Positions 21,463 through 32,340 of a stretch of DNA of 64,000 nt are shown piece after piece. Under the pieces are notes generated by a model. That model made no database searches. It was not told where the DNA came from and saw nothing but the letters and a program-made list of their open reading frames with translations. This DNA is from Massospora cicadina. Its lineage: Eukaryota; Entomophthoromycota; Entomophthoromycetes; Entomophthorales; Entomophthoraceae. The stretch lies in the NCBI GenBank assembly GCA_022478985.1, contig JAKSZP010013551.1, positions 1 through 64,000 on the forward strand, written 5' to 3'. How positions within the stretch are numbered: position 1 is the stretch's first letter; the number at the start of each line of letters is the position of its first letter. Both the position numbers and the translations under genes were made by a program.

Positions 21463-22854
21463 TCATAACAGTGATTTCAGCATCATCAAATAGTTTTGAG
21501 ATGTCACTGCAGGGAGATTCAGGGAAGTTGGGGGGAAGAAGATGGTGGGCAGGCCATGCTGGAGCTGAGCCACTGACTGGGCCACCGCGGTGCATAGTTT
21601 TGGGCAATGAGGAGAGGCCACCGCAGCTAAGGCGAGCTGGTGGTCACTTTGGAAGGGGGCTGTATTTGGGTAGAGGAGCAAAATGGCGAGGGGTAGGGGT
21701 TTCATCAAAGTTGGGAAGGAAAAATTCTGCTTGACCATAATCGCCATGGCAGAGAGGTTGACCTGTATGCTTACTAATGAGGATATTACCTGATTCGTCA
21801 GTTTCAGCCAATAATCCCATGGATTTTGGTTCACTGGAATAGTGGCGTTTAAATTTGAGTGGGTAGGATTGGGCGAATGGGCAGCTGCTTGGGTACGAAT
21901 ATTGGTCCAAGCATTGCTCTGATTGGCTGGCGTAGATTTAGGTGGGAGAGTGAGGATGGAGGTTTTGGGTGGGGCTGATTTTACCATTGGGCCCACTGAA
22001 CGAGATTGGAGGGTGGGAGGGGGCAGCAAAGCGCCCCATACTGAACCTCCAGAGAGGGGCTCAGAAGCTGCATCAGCAGATTTGGCCTTAGGGCACGCTC
22101 TTTTTGCATGGTTGAGGCCAAAGCAGAGGGAACAAATCTGCCTACCATTATCGACCTGAGCCCAAAAGAAATGATCAGGTGCTGCAGCCACACTAGCGCG
22201 GGGTGGGATTTGTTGGGCTATGGTAGGGTGGTGTGGTATGATGGTGGCTGTTGCATGAGGAGCAGCAAGGCGTTCTGCACCAGATGGAATGGCAAAGATG
22301 AGGTTGGGCTGAGTGCCATAAGCCATGAGCCCCGCGACCAACTGGTCATACAAAACCTGGGGTGGAAGGTGGGATGGGAGATTTGCAAAGGATACCACTA
22401 GTGTGGTGTCTGAAGGGAGGCGAGTACGGGTTGTGGGAATGGGGGTTTTTTTATAAATTAGAGGAGTTTGTGCTGCTGCTTCAGCATCCTCCTCAGATTG
22501 GAACCCAACGTCAAAGTAGCCCTTAAAAGGGCGGAAGTCTATAAAGCCAGCTGGCGCAAAGGCTGTAGTGGCTAGGTCAATAATTGCCTTATCGGCATAT
22601 GGGAACAAACGTCCATAGTCCACTCTGAGGCAATAGTGAATAGCAGAGCGAGGGAGGGCGAGAGGATGGGGGCGAGAAGGGTGGATGCGCGCCAGGTGGA
22701 GTGCTAGGTCTCGTGGGGGGACAAAACAGTTGGAAGCAGTGGGCAGGCTGTTTGAACCTGTCCGAACGCGCTTGCCTGCAGGGTGGAAAACGCTAGGTGG
22801 GGGTGCACTGCTGCCCCACACTGGGGTGGCAGGCGGCAGAGCCAAGGACATCAA
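21463..22854 (-). CDS. L3 ORF1 protein, 463 codons, CCHC
   Basis: This is the longest uninterrupted ORF of the window. It starts at the first ATG of the element (22854). Residues 1-70 are Pro/Ser-rich; about 75-200 form an RRM-like region of the LINE ORF1 kind (LRVDYGRLFPYADKAIIDL, FIDFRPFKGYFDVGFQSEED, then VVSFANLP); residues 241-254 are CSLCFGLNHAKRAC, an exact C-x2-C-x4-H-x4-C knuckle; the remainder is Ser/Pro/Asn-rich. The role is inferred to be RNA binding and particle formation. Near the end another minus frame (21607-21311) looks at least as protein-like (FDDAEITVMNVATLASFN), so a late frameshift may have altered the C-terminus. CpG sites are retained, suggesting a recent copy. Confidence 0.82.
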   Translation of the reverse strand: MMSLALPPATPVWGSSAPPPSVFHPAGKRVRTGSNSLPTASNCFVPPRDLALHLARIHPSRPHPLALPRSAIHYCLRVDYGRLFPYADKAIIDLATTAFAPAGFIDFRPFKGYFDVGFQSEEDAEAAAQTPLIYKKTPIPTTRTRLPSDTTLVVSFANLPSHLPPQVLYDQLVAGLMAYGTQPNLIFAIPSGAERLAAPHATATIIPHHPTIAQQIPPRASVAAAPDHFFWAQVDNGRQICSLCFGLNHAKRACPKAKSADAASEPLSGGSVWGALLPPPTLQSRSVGPMVKSAPPKTSILTLPPKSTPANQSNAWTNIRTQAAAHSPNPTHSNLNATIPVNQNPWDYWLKLTNQVISSLVSIQVNLSAMAIMVKQNFSFPTLMKPLPLAILLLYPNTAPFQSDHQLALAAVASPHCPKLCTAVAQSVAQLQHGLPTIFFPPTSLNLPAVTSQNYLMMLKSLL

Positions 22855-22903
22855 AGAATAGGTTTGGGCAGATGGTTGTGGATAAATTAATTAAATTTAA
22901 AAT

Positions 22904-22925
22904 CGCTCAAAAGTGACTTTGAGCG
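22904..22925 (-). other. Hairpin in the L3 5' UTR
   Basis: CGCTCAAA (22904-22911) and TTTGAGCG (22918-22925) are perfectly complementary around a six-base loop, 14 bases inside the element's 5' end. It would fold in the RNA leader upstream of the ORF1 start. Confidence 0.65.
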
Positions 22926-22938
22926 GTTAAAGAGAAGT

Positions 22939-22956
22939 TCCTTGAACCCAGATAAG
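22939..22956. repeat. Target-site duplication of L3, right copy
   Basis: Second copy of the 18-base TCCTTGAACCCAGATAAG. Confidence 0.93.
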
Positions 22957-23797
22957 AGCCAATAGAGATTCCCTTAGGTGGCTGAGTTCAGTATCCTGGA
23001 AAAAGGTGTTCATCATAGTAGATAGTTTAATAAACTTAAAATTAAAAGGGATTTTTTAAAGATATGTTTTATTGAGCCAACTGAGTAAGAACACAGAATT
23101 GAGGGATAAAAATATACTCAATTATTTTTTATAGTATGTTAATATAAAATTTTTAGACTTTTTAAGTCTTATGAAATTGTTAGTCTGTAATATTTGATAA
23201 TTGTGATTTTAAACATAAGAGTAAATTATTGGTATTGGTTTATAATATGTGATAATTTTCAATGATGTAATAAAGAAGTGCCAATGATCATCAATTGCCA
23301 TTATACCAAATTTGGAAGGCCTACCTTTAGACATGTTGATCTGGTTTTGATCAGGTTGATCTTTGATAAAAATGATTAAATTTTGGGTCTCCTTTTTATA
23401 GATTAATTTTGTATGCAAAATGAGTTAATTACTCTGTTCACTTTAGAAATACTCCATTTTGGAATCCCTATAAGTAGGGGTTCTTTTTGAGGCCTACATT
23501 GGAGGGAATCTGATATTAATGCCAGATCAATTATTAAGTAGTTTCAGCTTTTGGAGCATGGACTTGTTGGATCTCTCAAAGGTATAAAAGGACCTTGATT
23601 TATTAATAAACTTTGCCCTAATTGAGTGTCTTTTTTTCTAAAATCATTAGTATCATTATTAAGTTTATTGTTTTGTTTATCACTATTAATTCTAATAATA
23701 ACAATGTGATGGTCAGGAACATACTGTACTGTCTCATCACTGAAAACAATATTGCTGTGACCCAATAGGTTTTGACATTATCAGTATAAGTTGCCAG
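22957..23797. other. AT-rich flank, no gene
   Basis: Only short chance frames. GGTATAAAAGGACC near 23581 is followed by TTAATAAACTTT near 23602, a plus-strand TATA/poly(A) arrangement as in an LTR, but no terminal repeats or duplications could be defined. Confidence 0.35.
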
Positions 23798-23955
23798 TGT
23801 CAATTATTATTTTAATTTAATATTATTGGGGCCAAAGCCCCAGTACTTCAGATTGGGCTCAATCCAAGTTAATGGGGAGCCCAATCTGGCATTTGTACAT
23901 AGGTGAGTCATGACTCCTGGTCAGGGCTTCCCCCAAAAAAGAGAGAATCCTGAAA
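23798..23955. repeat. LTR-like direct repeat, copy 1
   Basis: 158 bases that recur at 24797-24953 with an offset of 999. Starts TGTCAATTA and ends CCTGAAA. The shared similarity extends at least seven bases further left (TTGCCAG), so this may be a duplication rather than an LTR. Confidence 0.6.
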
Positions 23956-24010
23956 GAACCCCTCCAAGTTTTAGCTAGGGATCAGAGCCAAGGTGGGTTT
24001 AATGGCATTA

Positions 24011-24147
24011 GAGCTGATATTGGAAAGAGGTCCCAGCATCAGGGATGATACCCAGCATTAGTGCTGGAGCCAGTATTGGAAAGAGGTCCTGGCATTAGGG
24101 ATGACACCCAGCATTGGCACTGGAGCTGGCATTGGGAAGAGGTCTCA
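24011..24147. repeat. 56-base minisatellite, about 2.4 units
   Basis: Units begin at 24011, 24067 and 24123 with GAGCTGATATTGG, GAGCCAGTATTGG and GAGCTGGCATTGG; the first two are 56 bases each and share an AGAGGTC core and a GGGATGA-ACCCAGCATT core. It lies between the two direct repeats. Confidence 0.75.
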
Positions 24148-24796
24148 GAGATTCAGATTGATGGCGTTGGCTTACTGGATCCTCCCATAGTTTTGTGGGG
24201 ATCCTTAGTCCCCCTCACCTTGGCTTGCCTTCTTTGCGCAGGGTCCAGGGTAACCTGGGCTTATCTTCCCAGTATCAGAATCAGACCAGCCAGGGGAACC
24301 CCCAACAGATCCTACTGCTTCCACCTGGCTTGACCACTTAAATGGTGGATCAGGGGCCAGGCCAGTCATACCTCCTGTGTTGTTTAGGCCCAGAGTGGGC
24401 CTTGGGCTAGAGGCCCTTGGCAGTGACCACCCTTCCTCCTTCCTGGGAATTAGCTCTCATGGGGAACTTAGGGGCACTTGGCAGAAAACACCAATTTGTT
24501 GAAACATGGGTGAGAAACTCCTAACTAGCTCTTATTAAATCAGGGCTCTGAAGCTCCCAGTGACTTAATAGTCCTTCAAGGCCTTATGTAAAGCTAAATA
24601 GGAAAAGAGATTATGAGAAATGGTAGGTTAATTAAACAAAGCCTTGAGTTATTTATAGTATATCAAGGCTAGGATAGGATTGGGAAGGGAAGGGAAGGAT
24701 TTTAGATAGGGAGAATCTTGGCTATGATTGCCAACTGAAATAAAATAATAATATTAATACAAGGGGAATGGAACCATCCTTGGCATAATTTGCCAG

Positions 24797-24953
24797 TGTC
24801 AATTACTAATTTAATTTTATATTATCAGGGCCAACCCCTGATATTTCAAATCAAGCTCAACCTAAGTTAATGGGGAGCCTAATCTGGCATTGGCCCATAG
24901 GTGAGTCATGACCCCTAGTCAGGACTTCCCCCAATAAAGGGAGAATCCTGACA
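24797..24953. repeat. LTR-like direct repeat, copy 2
   Basis: 157 bases, partner of 23798-23955. Starts TGTCAATTA and ends CCTGACA, i.e. TGTCA/TGACA ends. The ~840 bases between the copies hold no supported coding sequence. A TRIM-type element is possible; no five-base duplication was found. Confidence 0.6.
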
Positions 24954-26182
24954 GCGTGGTAAAGATTACTTCTAGCAATCAGCTTACTGGTCAGAAAAGG
25001 AATGATATTCATAGACCAGTACTTTCCACACTTGTTACCACATGGTTCTTATTTGTGTATCATCAGAAGAGCAATGCCTTGCAGACCATGGATTCTTTTG
25101 TAGGTATTGGAGTACCCCTGATGGAAAACTAGTCTTTCTTAGGCACATTGATTGTCTGACACCAACAGCCCTTTTGCAGATAAGTGTTTGATTTGCCAGT
25201 TGAGATTGCTGTAAAAGTATGCACAATTTGATGCTGTTGCCTTTGACCATGTTTATTTCTTGATGCTGCTATCATGACAAGATCTCCAGGAATTTGAAAT
25301 CATTGCCAACTTTAAAAGTGACCAGTGTTATATACAAACTGATCAAGAGATGAAAACATTGACTTTTTGATATACCCATGCTCCCTCAACCTCAGAGCAA
25401 CTCCCTTCCCAACTTGTTTCATATCTATGTACTAAAGTATTTCAGTGAGCCCAAGGTCCTGAGCATTCACCAGATAATGAAAATAGAAAGTTACCACAAT
25501 TAGCCAAGCTTACAAGGACTTGTTTGAACTAGATGATGATGCCACTATTTTATTGAACATGTACCAGTTACCTTCAATTGCTGATACCCTTAGAGCCCTA
25601 GAAGAGTCAAAATGCTCTACACTACCAATTTCTTCCCTGAATACTACCAACATGGAACGCCTTAAGTTTTGAATGCATTTATTGTTAACTGTTGCTCTCA
25701 TAAAGTTTTTGGGGATCATCCCTGACACCCTCCCTGCCAATTTTCAGTCAAAGTATTAATCTGCTCAACATTATTCAGCCCTTTCAACACATGACTCCCA
25801 TTGACCCACTCAAGCCATAGCCAAGGAAACTCCGCAGGACCTCAATTTGACCAAGGATAACTTGGTCTTAATTGTACAAGACTCCCCAATCTCAATTTTA
25901 GGAAAATCAATATGAAACTGAATAAGGAGAGTGTCACTTTATTGCCGAGATTGCCAATCCATTGGCGGATACTCCCTCCCTTGTCATATCCCTACTGCCA
26001 GTTATTTATTTTTCTGTTTCCCTTTAAAACCTTTCAAACCCTTTTTTTGTAATTTTTTGATAGATCAGATATATGAGACTGCTCTCAATTATCAATAAAC
26101 TATCAAAATTCCCACCTTCATATTTTTCTTGTTATTTATTGGGCTTTATCCCCAATACGGTGTTTTGGATAATTTGGGCGGA
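24954..26182. other. Segment without recognised gene
   Basis: No frame longer than about 75 codons and no recognised domain. Base composition is moderate (not as AT-rich as 26.3-28 kb) with very few CpG. It is probably a decayed element. Confidence 0.35.
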
Positions 26183-26338
26183 ATGTCCTCTTGCTCGCAC
26201 CAACACCCGGTCGCTGAAATGACTGATCAAACTGCTACTGTAGATGTCACCAGAACCGTAGTCGTGATCAATCCGGGTTTCCCGAGCCATCGCGACACCG
26301 TGTCTCAATCCAATTGGCCTAAAAATTTAAATTTTTAG
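26183..26338 (+). CDS. Small CpG-containing ORF, unknown
   Basis: 51 codons from an ATG at 26183 to TAG at 26336. The frame is also open upstream to another ATG at 26129. The stretch has many CpG sites in about 180 bases, while the flanks on both sides have almost none, so it stands out as either a recent insertion or sequence under constraint. The predicted peptide is hydrophilic with no motif I know. It may be an exon of a host gene or a gene relic. Confidence 0.3.
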   Translation: MSSCSHQHPVAEMTDQTATVDVTRTVVVINPGFPSHRDTVSQSNWPKNLNF

Positions 26339-28896
26339 AGTTGCTTTGTCCAAATTTGATGAATTATTCGATTCGTAGCAACAAAAAAATAAAAATCTTG
26401 CAGTTTAATTGCTTATACAAAAGTCCATCATTTAGTTGTTTAATGACCTATTTAACTTTAGCACATTCTACATCCAAAGCCAATGCTAACGAAAATATAA
26501 GCTTGTCTTTACTCCAATTAAGGTTGTTTTAATTAGAGAAAGGCCGACGTTAATCTAAATAAAAGGTATACATTATGCATAATTCATCTAAATTTATAGA
26601 TTTAGCCTCATTTTTTCAGCCTTAAAGAATTATGCCTGTTATATAAATTCTTTAATGACTAACTAAGCCTCAACAAATAAAAAAGTCATTGTTGATGGTG
26701 CTGGTTCTCGGTTTTTCTTTAGCCATCTGGAAAACAAACTCCAAGAGAATATAAAGCACCAGAAAAAATTGCGCTTTTCTTGGTTTATCTTAAACAGGCT
26801 TCGCGTTCGGGGCTTGCATGTTAAGGCTATTGGCTATTTTGACCGCATTATCAGTATATTTAAGTAGAAACAAGTAAGTACCATTTTAAATTCAGGTTGG
26901 TTTTATGATGCCTTAATATCTACATTATCTGAATCAAAGTTGAAAAAGTCTTCTGATTTCTTTTAATTTTTATGCTTTTTTTATAATAAACTCTTACTAA
27001 TTTTTCTGTTTATAGTTCGCGAAATTAATAAATGATCTACTTTTTAATTCTGGTATGATATTCTATTTTTGCTTTCTTTTGCACTTTGTTAAAATTTGTT
27101 TTCTATATGAAATCTACAAAAATCTACGTTGGTTGTAGATGATATGCTGGTTTCGAAAGTTGTTTTATATATCAAGTCTAAAATGATTGCAAACTAAATT
27201 ACGTAAACCTGAAATAGTTTTGAATGTGTAAGCTACTTCTAGAACGTTTAAGTAACCTTCGGTTATAAAACATTTAAAAATACCTTTAAGAATTTATCAA
27301 AATTTATTTATAAAAATTAAGAGCTATATTTTTACTAAATAAATTTCTGTTTAAACGTAAGACGTTAATTAGAATTTAGTATTTAAATCTATTATAGCAT
27401 TAGTCTTAGCTTAAGTTTTTGAAAGAATTGTCTTTAAATTACTAAAAACGCAAATTATCATTCATTATCAAAGGATTATTCTATTTGTAAAAATCCTAAG
27501 TTGTTTAAAGTATGCATATAAATATTTAGGCTTTAATAAGATGATCGGTAAATTTATGAAAGCTTAGAAGTTATTTTTTTTAATTTTGAAGATAACATTT
27601 TTTGCCTTTTTAATATCCTAAATTTGAAATAAAACTATAATATTTTTGAACTAAAAAGTTTGCAATAAAGAATTATTTATAAGGTAACTAAGTTATTGTA
27701 CTTGGAACTTATACAATTATAAATCTACACCTAATGGTGTAACTTGAGTTAATTTTGCTAAAAAATACAAGAATCAGTTTATAGAATCAGATTATCTGAG
27801 AAGCATTAAGTTTTGAAAAACTAATTGTACTTGTCGAAATCTTGGCAGTTACTAATGCTCGCTGGTGCTATTTGCACAGGATTTGACAATTCAGCAGAAA
27901 CAGAAGTATTAAAACTCTTAACTGCTGTTATGAAAATGAGGGATTTTAGTACTACTTGAGGAATAAAATATAGGAAATTTGGATACTACTAAAAAAGGGT
28001 TGTGTATATTGATCTTCACAGGGTAAAAGCAAAACTCTTTAATACCTCGCTGCTTAGTAATTAAAGCAAATCAAGGCTTGAAGTGAGTAGAGCAAGAAAT
28101 TCATTATAAGCTTTGACCCTAATTAGGAAATATGGATTTCTGACCTATCGGAGCTCTTAAAACTCACCTTGCTTCAACTTGATGACAGAAGTTGGGTTGA
28201 CGCCAAATAAGACTGTTGAAGTTTTGGCCTACTTCAGATAGGCTGGTTCTTCTTTGGAGATAAGTCAGAGTTTTGGGTGCCTATTGTATGGAGACAATAG
28301 ATCAGACAGTGACAATAGTCAATATATAAAGTCCTTGGAAATGACACTTCAAGGCTGTATCCTTCTATCATTTACTTGTACAAGGGCTTACTGCTCTGAT
28401 CCTTCTGATCCCAATTTCTCTACTTTAATACAACAAAAAGTATTAAATACAAAAAGCTTGTATATTAAACTATTAACTTGTAGTAATAGAAGATTGTTTT
28501 TATTTGTATAAACTTGGAGATAATTTATAGAGTTCAATATTAATCATATCTTATCCATGACACTTCTTTCTTATTGGCACTTAGCCAGTAGAACACAATA
28601 AATTTGTCTGAGGGTCTACATTCTATTAGAATCTGGGGTAACTCCACACAGCCTCAGGTTGGTGTCAAACTGACAATTATCTCAAGGCAGCATTTCTTCT
28701 GACATATCTGAAATAGCTAAACCATTTCTTCTCTCAAGAAATTGGTAGCATATACCAAAGAGATTTATACAGAAATTAGTAATTAGTTTGATTGAAACCA
28801 ATTGATATTAAAATAATTTTGACATAGAACAACAAAGCCCATGAGCCTGGGTCATTAAGTCAACTATTATAAAGTCTGTCTTAACCAACAAAGATG
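26339..28896. other. AT-rich tract without element hallmarks
   Basis: A long, strongly AT-rich stretch in which I find no LINE or Gypsy homology, no long frame and no terminal repeats up to about 28.0 kb. CpG sites occur sporadically (for example near 26550 and 26815), unlike the decayed elements. GTAAGT at about 26875 could be a splice donor, without other support. From 28.2 kb on, a TATA-like ATATATAAAG near 28322 suggests an LTR-like piece on the plus strand. Confidence 0.35.
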
Positions 28897-29115
28897 CTAG
28901 GCTTGTGTCATCATAGTCAAATATTTATTAAGTGGAATTGCTAGGCCGTGGATCCCAAGCTTTGTATATACTTGGGTATTTTGGTCTATAATCACTGATA
29001 ATTTTGATATGATACATAATAAATTAACATCAGCTAATATTATTACTTTCCCTATCAAATTACCTGATAATTTAGGTTCAGTCAACCATTCAACAAAGAC
29101 AAACCTGTGAGGCAA
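28897..29115 (-). CDS. Unrecognised 72-codon frame
   Basis: One open frame of 72 codons on the minus strand just left of the G2/G3 boundary. The predicted peptide is fairly hydrophobic (LSGNLIGKVIILADVNLLC). No motif is recognised; it may be a remnant of the 3' part or flank of G3. Confidence 0.15.
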   Translation of the reverse strand: MPHRFVFVEWLTEPKLSGNLIGKVIILADVNLLCIISKLSVIIDQNTQVYTKLGIHGLAIPLNKYLTMMTQA

Positions 29116-29351
29116 AGATTTAATATATTTAGACCAATCAAAAAGTAGGAAAACATTTTACCTGTTGAACCTCAATATGGTTACCTGGATTCTGCTGCTG
29201 ATTTGGTATAAACCCTGTTACTAATCATAGGCATATTTGGCTGAAAAGTAGGGGAAATTGCATTACCCCAATTTGAGGGGTACCACCAAGATTTGACCAG
29301 GGTTTTTAGCTGATGTTATTTATATTAGACCCAAAGCACTATTATTGTAGT

Positions 29352-29356
29352 ATTGG
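29352..29356. repeat. Target-site duplication of G2, left copy (ATTGG)
   Basis: ATTGG immediately left of the G2 3' LTR, repeated at 38502-38506. Confidence 0.85.
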
Positions 29357-29817
29357 TGTAAATTTTTTGGTGATATGGGTCAAATCTGGCAAGCCAGTTT
29401 GCACAGGTTATTAGCCACTGAGCAAGGAATGGTCAATATGCAGATTGCTGATCCTTAATAAAAACTGATTTATAAGATATGGATCAATTTCCCCAATTGC
29501 ACTTTTATTATAATAAAATGCAGAACTTACCTGTGGACTACTAAAAAACCTCCCCTCTCATCCTTCTGCTCAACTCTTATCTCAGTATTCTAAGTCAAAT
29601 CCACTCTCTTCTTAGTAATCTCCTATTTATTTTATTTTAGGAGTTTTCATCTATCTTGAGATTTTGACAGAATTTCTTAAATTTGCTTGACTATTGAGGC
29701 TACAATCTATTTGCTTCATCAATATCTTTTTCACTTAATTTCAAGGCTTGCCTTGACTCAAATTTACAATTTGCCAGAATGTATAGCTTATTGTCCAGTC
29801 ATATCATTTTCTTGACA
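29357..29817 (-). repeat. G2 3' LTR
   Basis: 461 bases, similar along its whole length to 38033-38501. On the minus strand it starts TGTCAAGAAAATGATATGAC. Confidence 0.88.
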
Positions 29818-29831
29818 TTAACACCCCTTGA
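29818..29831 (-). promoter_or_regulatory. G2 polypurine tract
   Basis: On the minus strand TCAAGGGGTGTTAA abuts the 3' LTR start. It is purine-rich but with two or three pyrimidines, as expected of a decayed copy. Confidence 0.5.
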
Positions 29832-29834
29832 CTG

Positions 29835-30960
29835 GACAGCAAATCCTAATGCTTGTATGCTCAAAGGAACTTTGTGTGAACTCAGTTGATAATATGAGCA
29901 CCCGTGGGTTCCTTAATAGTGTAGGCATCAATACCAATTTTCTCAATTATTTTAAATGGTTTAATCCAAATGTTAGCTAGCTTGTTCATCCACCCAAATT
30001 CATGATGGTCATGGAACAATACCTAATTTCCTACAGTAAACTGTAGGAGTATGCTACATCTACTCTGGTCAGCCACTTGATCACAAATCTTCTTGGCCAA
30101 TATGGTAGAGTATGCTTTCTTTTGTAATTTTGATCATCATCTCCATTAAATTGGTCAAATAATGCTGCAGTTCCACACTGTCAGTATCCTACATGCAAGA
30201 GTAAAGCAGGGTAAGTAAGGCCATATGTCTTCCATAAAGCAGTTAAAAAAGGACTCTTTCCAATGGCCAAATGATAGCTGATATTATATTCAAAGACATC
30301 TGTGGGTAGGAGGGTACTCCATTCAGAGGGTCAATCTTTTACAAGCTTACAGAATATGTTCACCAAGGTTCTGTTGACTTGCTCCACCATTCCATTAGAT
30401 TCCAAATGGTAGGGTGTAGTCAAGATTCCATGGATTGCCATTAGTTTGTTCAACTTGGGCAGGACATGCAAAGTGAAATTGGTTCCATTATCCATTAAGA
30501 TGAACTGCAGACAGCCATGTCACATTATAATGCACTCCATAATAAGTTTGGTAATGGTGACCGCCCCCAAATCATTAATTACCCTGGCTTCTGCCCATCT
30601 CATCAAATGATCAATTGCTATGATTATGTACTTAGATCAGTTCATGCCATTTGGTAAAGGCTCCACTACATCAAGGGAAAGATATGTCAGGCAAACTGGG
30701 GCTTAACCAGATGGTATGTGGTCTTCTTGTGAAAAGCTTTTTCCTCTTGACACTGATGACAACAGATAACCGTCTCCAGCACGTCATAATGCATGCTCTC
30801 CCAATAGTAGTGAGGTCACAAAAACTCCAATGTTTTCTGAAACCCACAATGACATATCGCCTTATGTGCATCCATAATAATTGCTGGCTTAGCATAGGGT
30901 TTAGGGAAGCTCAGCGTCAATTCACCAATCCGCTTATATAGTTTCCTATCATGTAAGAAG
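29835..30960 (-). pseudogene. G2 integrase relic
   Basis: Blocks equivalent to the G1 integrase are readable in several minus frames: a zinc-domain remnant near 30750-30900, the core around 30430-30700, and a C-terminal FGWMNKLANIWIKPFKIIEKIG-type region near 29930-30000. Stops and shifts occur throughout. Antisense plus frames such as 30651-30941 are shadows. Confidence 0.65.
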
Positions 30961-31099
30961 GTGTCCTGTTTAGCCCATCTAGCACTTTGATTACTTGTAG
31001 TAGCTCATCATGGTATTTGCTCACCACCATTTTCTCATACATAATGTCAAACAAGCCCACCATATTAGTGACGTTGGTAGCTGTGAAAGACTATCTGCA

Positions 31100-32340
31100 T
31101 TTTAATGTTTTTTTCTCAACCAGTGTACAATCTCAAAATTATATGCTTGGAGCTTCAACGCACATTGTATGATCCATCCTTCAGGTTCACGGAGATTATG
31201 CAGCCAGTGCAAGGATGCATGATCTGTTACCACTTGGAATTTTACCCCATGGAGCCATACTTGAAACCTTTTTATATGCATAATCACTGCTAAGCTATTG
31301 CTCAGTCATGGTGTAATTCTGTTCATGACAGTTTAAGCTTTGGCTACAAAATGTAACTGGCTGCTCTATGCCATCATCCTTCTGAGATAATACTGCCCTA
31401 TGGCAGAAAGTGATGCATCTGTTTGTACTGTGAATTGTTTTTAAAAGTTGGGGTATTGCAAAATGGGTGCACTCGCCAATGAAGTTCATAAGACATCAAA
31501 AGCATTTTGACTTTATTCTGTCCAGTCAAAAGTGGCATTTTTATTAACAACTTAAAGAGCGGTGCCCCAATATAACTGAAGTTAGGAATGAACCACCAGT
31601 AGTAACTGAACATCCCCAAGAACACTTGGATATTTCATTTATTACCTGGCCAGGTCATCATGTATATAGCTTCCACCTTTGACAGCAGCAGTTTAAGACC
31701 TTTGAGTCCACCATGAATTAAGGTATTCCAGTTACTCTTTGAAAAGTGTGACAATTCTGAGGCTTGATCTTAATATTAGCATCAGCAAGTCAGTGAAACA
31801 CTTGTTTGAGGAGGTCAAGATGCTCTGTGAACGTTTATGAGAACATATTGATGTCATTAAGGTAAACTAAAATGCAAGACAGCTTCAAAGCACCTAAGAT
31901 CATATCCATAGTATGATGGAATGTAGCTGAGGCGTTACACAAACCCTGTGGCATATGTGTAGGCTAAAATAACCCCTTTGAAGTGATTATAGCACATTTT
32001 TCACATTCTATCACTGGCAATTTGATATGCCAGTACCCCAATATCAAATCCTTGGAAAAAAAATAATTAGCCCCTCCAAGTCAATCCAATGCATCATTAA
32101 TCTGTGAAAAGGGGATAGGAATCCTTCTTTGTAATGATATTGAGCTTTTGATAGTCAATAAACACTTGGTTTGTGCCATCTTTTTTTTAATAATAAGAAC
32201 TGACAATGCCCATGGACACTTAGATGTCTCTAACATCTCTTGTTTTATCAATCTGTCTACCTCATTGGAGACAACCTCTTTCACCACTTTTGAGTGCTGA
32301 ATAGGCCATGAACAAATAAAAGGGTGATCTCCCATGTCTA
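31100..32340 (-). pseudogene. G2 reverse transcriptase and RNase H relic
   Basis: The RT N-terminus is open at 32335-32081 (VSNEVDRLIKQEMLETSKCP). The palm motif reads VYLND near 31860-31875, so the second catalytic aspartate has become Asn, a G-to-A change on the coding strand. RNase H follows, with TVQTDASL-like sequence near 31420 and FQVVTDHASLHWLHNLREPE near 31175-31235. The frame is broken between blocks. Confidence 0.75.

Larger units (their letters stand above)
21044..22938 (-). mobile_element. L3: ORF1-only non-LTR retrotransposon (half-LINE)
   Basis: This 1895-base element on the minus strand is bounded by a perfect 18-base duplication. From 5' to 3': an 84-base 5' UTR with a hairpin and a CACTTTT box also seen at the 5' ends of L2 and L4; ORF1 (22854-21463); about 420 bases of 3' region; AATAAAT; end. 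There is no endonuclease or reverse transcriptase and no room for them. Since both ends match full-length LINE ends, it is not 5'-truncated. Its 3' tail (GTCCATCCCCTGGTCGGC, then AATAAAT) nearly equals that of L4, so an L4-type enzyme could have moved it in trans. It is analogous to mammalian HAL1. Confidence 0.87.

Noticed and set aside
23576..23615. TATA box plus AATAAA at 23.58-23.61 kb as proof of a solo LTR.
   Set aside because: No TG/CA ends with a matching five-base duplication could be found around it.
30651..30941. 96-codon plus ORF in the G2 region.
   Set aside because: Antisense to integrase remnants of G2.
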